From Alphaproteobacteria bacterium (GTDB lineage Bacteria; Pseudomonadota; Alphaproteobacteria; Rhizobiales; Devosiaceae), in assembly GCA_013152625.1 (NCBI GenBank), contig JAADFY010000086.1, positions 1 through 12,463 of the forward strand: 12,463 nt of DNA. Direction: 5' to 3'. Made by a program: the position numbers and the translations under genes. The notes beneath the pieces were generated by a model. It did no database searches. It had not been told where the DNA came from and saw only the letters and a program-made list of their open reading frames with translations. Below, piece by piece: positions 1 to 5,060 of the stretch; positions within the stretch are counted from its first letter, which is position 1; each line of letters opens with the position of its first letter.

Positions 1-812
1 CGCTTTAGGTGCTGCGCGCTGACATGATGATAGGTGCCCATGATGCCGCGCTTCAAAACCGAAAAATAACCCTCGACTGTATTGGTATGGGCGTCGCCGC
101 GCACGTATTCTCCCGCGCCGTCGTTGACGATTTTATGGTCAAAGTCACGATGCATATGACGGTACTGCCCAGCATCGTCAGTATAAAGCTTTGTGTTGGC
201 TTCCAACTGTTTCACAAGGATCGGGCGCAGCGTAGCAGCGGTAACGCTTGGTGTGTGGACAGAACGAACACGGCCCTTGCGTTCGACAAGCGAGAATACG
301 GTTTCCTTGCCCCAGCTACCGCCAAGGCGCGATTTAGCCCGCTGGCTCCTATGCCGGTTCTTTTCCTTGCCGCCGATAAATGTTTCATCGGCCTCAACCG
401 TCTTGCCTTCGCCACCCATGGAACCGGAAGCAGGGTTCAGTTCGCGCATGCCTTCGCGAATACGATGAGCCATAAACCACGCTGTCTTGTACGGAAGTCC
501 CAGCATGCGATGAAGGTGGTGCGCAGAAATGCCTTTCTTGCTGGCGCACATCAAGTGCGTTGCCAAAAGCCACTTAGTCATAGGGATGTGCGAGCGCTCG
601 TAGATCGTGCCGACCTGCGCCGTAAATTTGCGCCTGCAATCCTTGCAATGATACCAGCCTGGCCCCATAGACTTGCCGCCGAGCGGTTTGACTGTTTCCG
701 ACTGGCCACAGAACGGGCAGTAAGCACCATCAGGCCAGCGAATGGCTTCAAAGTGGCTTCGCGCCGCGCCAATATCAGTGAAAATAGCGTTCGTAAGATC
801 AATGGTGGTCAT
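1..812 (-). CDS. IS1595-family (ISXO2-like) transposase, C-terminus cut by window edge
   Basis: This gene encodes a cut-and-paste DDE-type transposase. The first 270 codons (812 down to 3) are open without a stop. Residues 32-59 form a zinc ribbon with two CxxC pairs (C32/C35 and C56/C59), typical of the N-terminal domain of this family. The ISXO2-like catalytic domain follows: first Asp in VEADETFIGGK (D142), second in LYTDDAGQY (D212 or D213), and the HTNTVEGYFS motif near residue 247 that supplies the last acidic residue. Family members are usually about 300 residues long, so some 30-50 C-terminal residues lie beyond the window. The ATG at 812 is preceded by AGGAG (821-825) at a spacing of 8 bases. 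Assignment to the family is firm; the exact subgroup is not. Confidence 0.9.
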   Translation of the reverse strand, partial: MTTIDLTNAIFTDIGAARSHFEAIRWPDGAYCPFCGQSETVKPLGGKSMGPGWYHCKDCRRKFTAQVGTIYERSHIPMTKWLLATHLMCASKKGISAHHLHRMLGLPYKTAWFMAHRIREGMRELNPASGSMGGEGKTVEADETFIGGKEKNRHRSQRAKSRLGGSWGKETVFSLVERKGRVRSVHTPSVTAATLRPILVKQLEANTKLYTDDAGQYRHMHRDFDHKIVNDGAGEYVRGDAHTNTVEGYFSVLKRGIMGTYHHVSAQHLK

Positions 813-834
813 CGGGTAATCTCCTATGGCCACA

Positions 835-863
835 AATATAGGTATCGGTTCTTGTTCAGTCAA
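835..863 (-). promoter_or_regulatory. Predicted sigma-70 promoter of the transposase gene
   Basis: Read on the minus strand, a -35 box TTGACT (863-858) and a -10 box TATATT (840-835) are separated by exactly 17 bases. The -10 box lies about 22 bases before the start codon, leaving room for a short leader with AGGAG. This is the best housekeeping-type promoter I see in the window. It is predicted from the sequence only. Confidence 0.65.
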
Positions 864-873
864 GGTGATAATT

Positions 874-932
874 CCCGACTTGATCCGGGGTCTCGTTCTA
901 TTTGCGATGAGGTCCCGGCTCAAGGCCGGGAC
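874..932. repeat. REP-like inverted doublet (two CCGGG palindromes)
   Basis: Two short palindromes face each other. The first (874-890) has CCCGA and TCCGGG arms around CTTGA. The second is perfect, with arms GTCCCGGC (912-919) and GCCGGGAC (925-932) around a TCAAG loop. The two halves are also inverted copies of each other (CCGGGGTCTC against GAGGTCCCGG, 8 of 10 matching after complementing). Doublets of this form resemble bacterial REP/BIME units that occur in many copies between genes. The copy number in this genome cannot be judged from the window. Confidence 0.6.
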
Positions 933-966
933 GGTGTGACTTTAACAGGAGCCCCATTTTCCTGTT

Positions 967-1061
967 CGTCATTGCGAGCGAACTGCAAGGGCGCGCGGCA
1001 ATCCAGTTTGATTTCTTCACGAGATTGGATTGCTTCGTTGCTTGCGCGCCTCGCAATGACG
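967..1061. repeat. 95-base imperfect hairpin repeat of the CGTCATTGCGAG type
   Basis: The outer arms CGTCATTGCGAG (967-978) and CTCGCAATGACG (1050-1061) are perfect 12-base inverted repeats. Inner arms GCAATCCA (998-1005) and TGGATTGC (1026-1033) are also perfect. The segment between outer and inner arms has diverged between the sides (19 against 16 bases), and the loop is about 20 bases. I recognise the CGTCATTGCGAG...GCAATCCA core as an intergenic repeat seen in many unrelated bacterial genomes. No protein is encoded here. Confidence 0.7.
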
Positions 1062-1088
1062 CCAAGGGCGAGCTTTATCTCAGGCCCC

Positions 1089-1299
1089 GAGTTCAGCGAG
1101 CTTCAACGCGAGCCGGCCGAACAGGCCGCGCCGTCGCAGGCCCGGTGCGCAGCACCGAATAGGCCGTGAGACAAAAAAGAGTTCAGCGAGCTTCAACGCG
1201 AGCCGGCGCAAGCGCCGCCCCGCCGGAGGGCCAGCATTTGGCACAGCGCGGTGTTAGCGCGTCGTGGCAAATGCGGTACGGCCCGTGAGGTAAAAAAGA
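1089..1299. repeat. Two tandem repeat cassettes with constant ends and different centres
   Basis: A 29-base sequence beginning GAGTTCAGCGAGCTTC occurs twice without mismatch, at 1089-1117 and 1179-1207, exactly 90 bases apart. A second block, GGCCGTGAGACAAAAAAGA at 1162-1180, recurs with small changes at 1280-1299. Each cassette is therefore 29-base head, variable centre, then the GTGAG-A6-GA tail: cassette one spans 1089-1180 and cassette two 1179-1299. The centres (1118-1161 and 1208-1279) share no clear similarity, but both contain inverted repeats (GGTGC-GCA-GCACC in the first, a longer hairpin in the second). The patch starts a dozen bases beyond the stop codon of the ABC exporter gene. 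I do not know the family name. Confidence 0.65.
1228..1284. repeat. Hairpin in the second repeat cassette
   Basis: Arms GCATTTGGCAC (1234-1244) and GTGGCAAATGC (1264-1274) pair over 11 positions with one G-G mismatch. GGGCC (1228-1232) and GGCCC (1280-1284) extend the foot of the stem. The loop of about 19 bases contains a further GCGC pair. It lies 28 bases or more past the stop codon of the ABC exporter gene, so it could protect or end that transcript's 3' end. No T-tract follows it directly, so it is not a classical intrinsic terminator. Confidence 0.5.
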
Positions 1300-1311
1300 C
1301 CCCCCACCTCT

Positions 1312-3168
1312 TTACTGGGCGGCATCGGTTTGCACGTTCAAAAAGCCGCCGGACTGGCGTTGCCACAACCTTGCGTAGGCGCCATTGCGGGCCAGGAGTT
1401 CTTCATGGGTTCCGTCTTCGATGATTTTTCCCTCATCAAGGACCACCAGCCGGTCCATGGCCGCTATGGTGGATAGCCGGTGGGCAATGGCGATGACGGT
1501 CTTGTCCCCCATCAGATCGGCAAGCTGGCTCTGAATGGCCGCTTCCACCTCACTGTCGAGGGCCGAGGTCGCCTCGTCCAGCACCAGAATCGGCGCGTCT
1601 TTTAAGATCACCCGGGCAATGGCAATACGCTGGCGCTGGCCCCCGGACAGTTTTACCCCCCGTTCGCCCACATGGGCCTCATAGCCCTTGCGCCCCTTGC
1701 CATCCTCAAGTTCGAGGATAAATTCATGGGCTTCGGCTTTTCTGGCAGCGCCAAACATTTCCGCGTCGGTGGCATCGGGCCGGCCATAAAGAATGTTGTC
1801 ACGCACGGAACGGTGCAGCAGGGAGGTGTCCTGGGTGACCATGGCGATGCAGGCGCGCAAGCTGTCCTGGGTCACGGCGCTGATATCCTTGCCGTCTATG
1901 AGAATTGCCCCCGCCTCCACATCGTAAAAACGCAGCAAGAGATTGACCAGCGTCGATTTTCCGGCCCCGGAGCGGCCCACCAGCCCCACTTTTTGTCCGG
2001 CGGGTATGGTCAGGCTCATGTCAGAAATAATGCCTTTGGTCTGACCGTAGTTGAAGTTGACCTTCTCAAAGGCAACATTTCCCGCCACCTCACCAATGGG
2101 CATGGCATCACGGCGGTCTTCGACCAGCCGTGGCAGGGACAGCGAATTCATGCCGTCCTGCACCGTGCCCATGTTCTCGAACAGGGCCGAAACCTCCCAC
2201 ATCACCCACTGGGACATGCCGTTAAACCGCATGACCAGCGCTATGGGAATTGCCACCGCGCCGGCGGTGATCTCGCCGCTCATCCACAAGGAGATCCCGA
2301 TGGCAGCCACTGCGAAAAGCAGCGCCGAATTCATGGTCTGAATGGTGATGTTAAGAATGCTGGCGATACGCATCTGCTTGTAAACCGTGTCCAGAAACCC
2401 ATCCATGGAATCCCGGGCATAGGCCTCTTCGCGCGAAGAGTGGGAAAACAGCTTGACGGTGGAGATATTGGAATAGGCATCGACAATGCGCCCGGTCATC
2501 ATGGATCGGGCATCGGCCTGGGCCTGTGATATGCGGCCAAATTTGGGCACCCAGTGGCGCAGCAGCACCACATAGGCGACCAGCCAGACCATGAACGGCA
2601 CGGCAAGCCGCCAGTCGCCCATGGCCGACAGAATAACCGCGCCGATAAAATACACCGTCACATAGTTGAGCACGTCGAGCAGGGTCATGACGGTTTCGCG
2701 CACCGCCAGCGAGGTCTGCATCAGCTTGGCGGCAATGCGGCCGGCAAACTCATCCTGAAAATAGCTCATGGACTGGCGAATGAGATAACGATGGGCCATC
2801 CAGCGAACGCGCTGGGGAAAATTGCCCTGCAACGTCTGGAACATTATCAGAGAATGAAACACGGTCAGCACCGGCAGACCGATGACCACCACCAGCCCCA
2901 TCACGATCAGTTTGTCACCCTCGATCTGCAAAAAGGTGGCCGGGTCGGACCGGGCCAGCCAGTCCACCATGCGCCCCAGAAAACCGATCAGCACCAGTTC
3001 AACAATGGCAATGGCGGCGGTCAGGGCCGCCATGACCGTCAGCCACTTGCCCGCGCCCCGGGAATAATGCCGGCAAAAAGCGTACAACCCTTTCGGCGGC
3101 CGCACCGGGGGCTCGGGCGGATACGGGGGCAGCAGATTTTCAAATATTTGATATATCGGTGTGAACAT
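1312..3168 (-). CDS. ABC exporter half-transporter (fused permease and ATPase)
   Basis: This is a 618-residue inner-membrane exporter half-molecule of the MsbA/Mdl/ABCB type, expected to act as a dimer that uses ATP to move a lipid, peptide or drug-like substrate outward. A proline-rich N-terminus (PPYPPEPPVRPPKG, 14-27) precedes a six-helix membrane domain at about 40-330. The nucleotide-binding domain (about 363-600) is complete: Walker A GRSGAGKST (398-406), Q-loop Q446, signature LSGGQ (507-511), Walker B ILVLDE with catalytic E532, D-loop SALDSE, and H-loop H563. The substrate cannot be read from the sequence. The gene is monocistronic and divergent from the kinase gene at 3521. The ATG at 3168 has only a weak ribosome binding site, but the N-terminus from there fits the family. 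Confidence 0.9.
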   Translation of the reverse strand: MFTPIYQIFENLLPPYPPEPPVRPPKGLYAFCRHYSRGAGKWLTVMAALTAAIAIVELVLIGFLGRMVDWLARSDPATFLQIEGDKLIVMGLVVVIGLPVLTVFHSLIMFQTLQGNFPQRVRWMAHRYLIRQSMSYFQDEFAGRIAAKLMQTSLAVRETVMTLLDVLNYVTVYFIGAVILSAMGDWRLAVPFMVWLVAYVVLLRHWVPKFGRISQAQADARSMMTGRIVDAYSNISTVKLFSHSSREEAYARDSMDGFLDTVYKQMRIASILNITIQTMNSALLFAVAAIGISLWMSGEITAGAVAIPIALVMRFNGMSQWVMWEVSALFENMGTVQDGMNSLSLPRLVEDRRDAMPIGEVAGNVAFEKVNFNYGQTKGIISDMSLTIPAGQKVGLVGRSGAGKSTLVNLLLRFYDVEAGAILIDGKDISAVTQDSLRACIAMVTQDTSLLHRSVRDNILYGRPDATDAEMFGAARKAEAHEFILELEDGKGRKGYEAHVGERGVKLSGGQRQRIAIARVILKDAPILVLDEATSALDSEVEAAIQSQLADLMGDKTVIAIAHRLSTIAAMDRLVVLDEGKIIEDGTHEELLARNGAYARLWQRQSGGFLNVQTDAAQ

Positions 3169-3520
3169 GGTGATCAGGCCGAGTTTTTTTTCGCACGGGC
3201 AGTCGGGGTCGCCGGCGGCAGAAAGTCACCGGCAAAAATCTGGGCAAAGCCGGCCAGAATGTCATGAACCGCGTATCAGGGCAATCGGTTCCGACGCGCA
3301 ATCTGAAATAACTCCGGCGCCGGGTTCAAAATACAATTCCCCCGCGCCCGGCCCGAAAAAAATTTTCCCGGCTAACTGATTCTGTCGACTCACGATTTTC
3401 CCAACCGCCCCATTCGGGCCGATATTGCGCTCTGGACACGACTCAACGAATGGATTCAACGTCTTGGAAAGCGGGCACGGGGGTCGTTCGCGCTATTCAC
3501 GGTCATTGCCGGAGGGGCAC
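3169..3520. other. 352-base divergent intergenic region, no gene seen
   Basis: This spacer separates the minus-strand ABC exporter from the plus-strand kinase and must hold both promoters. Visible features are a T8 run at 3184-3191 just upstream of the exporter start, a GC-rich palindromic patch around 3315-3355 (CCGGCGCCGGG followed by a CCCGGC arm), and an A7TTTT stretch near 3357-3367. A possible general-stress-type promoter, GGAAC with GGTT 17 bases on, can be read toward the exporter at 3292-3267, but its -10 half is imperfect. I see no convincing housekeeping promoter in either direction. A 65-codon minus-strand reading frame (3262-3459) has no coding character that I recognise. Confidence 0.5.
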
Positions 3521-4948
3521 ATGAATTCTGCGGAGAAATCCGGCGGTCAGCCAAACGGATTCAGGAGCGCGCCGGCACCGGCCCAAGCTGAACAACCCGC
3601 ACCTGGCTTCGCAACCATTACCTTGGGCCATGCCCGTCAATACGCCCGCCCGCTGGCCATTGCCACGTTTGCCCTTGTCGCCCTGACAGCGGCGGTATTC
3701 CTGCCTGAATGGCGTCAGGTATTGATCGGCGGCGGCCTGGGGTTGCTCGGCGCCCTGCTCATTGGTGCCCGTGGTGGCGCACCGTCTTTGCCCGCCAATA
3801 CCGGATCGTCCGATCCAGCCACGAACTGGCATGAAAGGCTCGACCTTTTGCCCAACGGGCTGGCCTGCTGGAACGCAAAAGGTGCGCTGGAATGGTCCAA
3901 TCAGGCCATGTTGCAGCTGCTGGGGCTAAGTCGCGATGAATTGGCAGCACAATCCATCGAAGAGCGGTTTGCCCCGGTGATGCAAAATCTGACCCACCCG
4001 GACAAAGGGCAGGACAGCACCGACACCGGTGATATCCGGTTTGAAATTCTGCCCGCCGACGGCCCGGCGCTCCTCATCCATGTCCATCCCACAAGCGAGG
4101 GGGCGCGCATTTGCACGGTGCGCGATATCACAACCTGCAAAGAGCTTGCCGCAAAGATCGAAATCGCCAAAGCCGAGCATCGTGAGATGACCCGCAAATT
4201 AAACGAGGAACGGGCAAAAGCGGAGGCGGCGAGCCGATCAAAAACGGCGTTTCTGGCCCATCTCAGCCACGACATTCGCACCCCCCTCAATCATATTATC
4301 GGCTTTGCCGATCTGATCGGGCACCAGCCCTATGGCCCCATCGGAGACGACCGTTATGCCAGCTATATTACCGACATCAAGAATTCCGGTGACCGGCTTT
4401 TAAGCTCGTTTTCGCAGATTTTTGAACTGGCGGAAATGGAAGCGGGCAACACCCCCATGCGCCACGAAAATATCCTTGCCGCTGATTTGTTCGCCCGTCT
4501 GGCGGACCGCTTTGGCGAACGGGCACGAAAAGTCGGCGTCGAACTGCATATGGCCCTGCCGGCGCAATTCTCGCTGGAAGGCGACAGCCACTGCCTGTTA
4601 CGTATGATGGGAAATCTGGTGGACAACGCCCTCAAATTCACCCGTAGCGGTGGCCGGGTCTCGCTGGCGGCCTGGGCAGCCGAAGACGGGGTCGTGCTTG
4701 AGGTGTCAGACACCGGCATCGGCATATCGCAAAGCCGGCTGGCCCTTCTCGCCGAACCGCACCTGATCGGTGAAGCCGCATTTGATGTGGAGAACGGCAT
4801 GCCCGGTTTCGGGCTTGCCATCGCCCGGGGCATTGCCGAACTAAGCGGCGGATCGCTGGTGATCGACAGCACACCCATGGTAGGGACCACGGTGGCGGTG
4901 GCCCTGCCCCGCAGCGTGGCCAGCACGGCAACATCGGCGGCGGCGTAA
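3521..4948 (+). CDS. Membrane-associated PAS sensor histidine kinase, PleC/DivJ-like
   Basis: This 475-residue kinase is expected to autophosphorylate on His and pass phosphate to an unlinked response regulator. Two hydrophobic segments (about 43-61 and 67-83) anchor it in the inner membrane with almost no periplasmic part, so sensing is probably cytoplasmic or in the membrane. A PAS domain spans about 103-205, followed by a charged, probably coiled-coil linker (208-240). The HisKA motif HLSHDIRTPLN gives H250. The ATPase domain has N-box NLVDNALKF (365-373), G1 DTGIG (397-401) and G2 GFGLA (429-433). The HisKA helix with YGPIGDDRY resembles the PleC/DivJ class of alphaproteobacteria. I chose the ATG at 3521 because GGAGGGG lies just upstream at 3511; an in-frame TTG at 3425 would add 32 unlikely residues. 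It is an orphan kinase. Confidence 0.87.
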   Translation: MNSAEKSGGQPNGFRSAPAPAQAEQPAPGFATITLGHARQYARPLAIATFALVALTAAVFLPEWRQVLIGGGLGLLGALLIGARGGAPSLPANTGSSDPATNWHERLDLLPNGLACWNAKGALEWSNQAMLQLLGLSRDELAAQSIEERFAPVMQNLTHPDKGQDSTDTGDIRFEILPADGPALLIHVHPTSEGARICTVRDITTCKELAAKIEIAKAEHREMTRKLNEERAKAEAASRSKTAFLAHLSHDIRTPLNHIIGFADLIGHQPYGPIGDDRYASYITDIKNSGDRLLSSFSQIFELAEMEAGNTPMRHENILAADLFARLADRFGERARKVGVELHMALPAQFSLEGDSHCLLRMMGNLVDNALKFTRSGGRVSLAAWAAEDGVVLEVSDTGIGISQSRLALLAEPHLIGEAAFDVENGMPGFGLAIARGIAELSGGSLVIDSTPMVGTTVAVALPRSVASTATSAAA

Positions 4949-4960
4949 AATCGGCATTAG

Positions 4961-5008
4961 AGCGTGTCACCGATAAGTGGGCACCGGTTATCGGATAAAT
5001 GACACGCT
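4961..5008. repeat. Hyphomicrobiales-type intergenic palindrome
   Basis: Nested inverted repeats are perfect at both levels: AGCGTGTCA (4961-4969) pairs with TGACACGCT (5000-5008), and CCGATAA (4970-4976) pairs with TTATCGG (4988-4994), around the loop GTGGGCACCGG. Five unpaired bases, ATAAA, sit on one side only. Closely similar palindromes with a GTGGGCACCGG-like centre are, from memory, very common between genes in rhizobial genomes (RIME-like elements). Here it lies 12 bases after the kinase stop codon in a convergent spacer, so it may also help end transcription in both directions. Confidence 0.7.
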
Positions 5009-5020
5009 TAAACAAAGGAT

Positions 5021-5053
5021 TAGACTGCAGTTTTGATTCCATCAAAACGTCTA
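5021..5053. terminator. Stem-loop after glnE, possible bidirectional terminator
   Basis: GTTTTGAT (5030-5037) and ATCAAAAC (5041-5048) form a perfect 8-base stem around a TCC loop. TAGAC (5021-5025) and GTCTA (5049-5053) extend it across a four-base bulge (TGCA) on one side. It begins 8 bases past the glnE stop codon on the minus strand and is followed there by a mixed T-rich stretch (CCTTTGTTT). The T-tract is weak, so termination is a prediction. It may equally be the second half of the repeat element at 4961-5008. Confidence 0.5.
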
Positions 5054-5060
5054 GCATCTG

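Larger units (their letters stand above)
1..863 (-). mobile_element. IS1595-family insertion sequence, partial (left part lies outside the window)
   Basis: The stretch carries a transposase gene of the ISXO2/IS1595 type with its own promoter, reading leftward out of the window. Only the 5' end of the element is present, so its second terminal inverted repeat and the target-site duplication cannot be seen. The outer end next to the promoter is therefore not fixed; I place it near 863 because REP-like palindromes begin at 874. I see no frameshift or stop in the visible transposase, so the copy may be intact. Base composition is a little less GC-rich than the neighbouring genes, as expected for a mobile element. 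Confidence 0.75.

Noticed and set aside
9..1169. Long plus-strand reading frame of 386 codons
   Set aside because: It lies antisense to the clear transposase and then runs through the repeat patch; the protein shows no domain and the opposite strand explains 1-812.
1089..1299. CRISPR array
   Set aside because: There are only two copies of the 29-base repeat, the intervening segments are 61 bases or longer and contain hairpins, and no cas gene is in the window.
1290..1311. Intrinsic terminator of the ABC exporter at the TCTTTTTT run
   Set aside because: The T-run directly follows only a short, weak stem (AAAGA/TCTTT around a G-rich loop), and the better hairpin lies beyond the T-run, so the order is wrong for a classical terminator.
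1672..2529. Plus-strand reading frame of 285 codons, followed by another at 2554-3267
   Set aside because: Both are antisense to the ABC exporter, which has every motif in order; the antisense products are His/Gly/Gln-rich with no recognisable domain.
3262..3459. 65-codon minus-strand reading frame in the divergent spacer
   Set aside because: It has no recognisable domain, no good ribosome binding site, and covers palindromic GC-rich sequence; more likely regulatory DNA than a gene.
3425..3520. N-terminal extension of the PAS kinase from a TTG start
   Set aside because: The ATG at 3521 has a strong GGAGGGG just upstream, and the extra 32 residues look like translated leader sequence.
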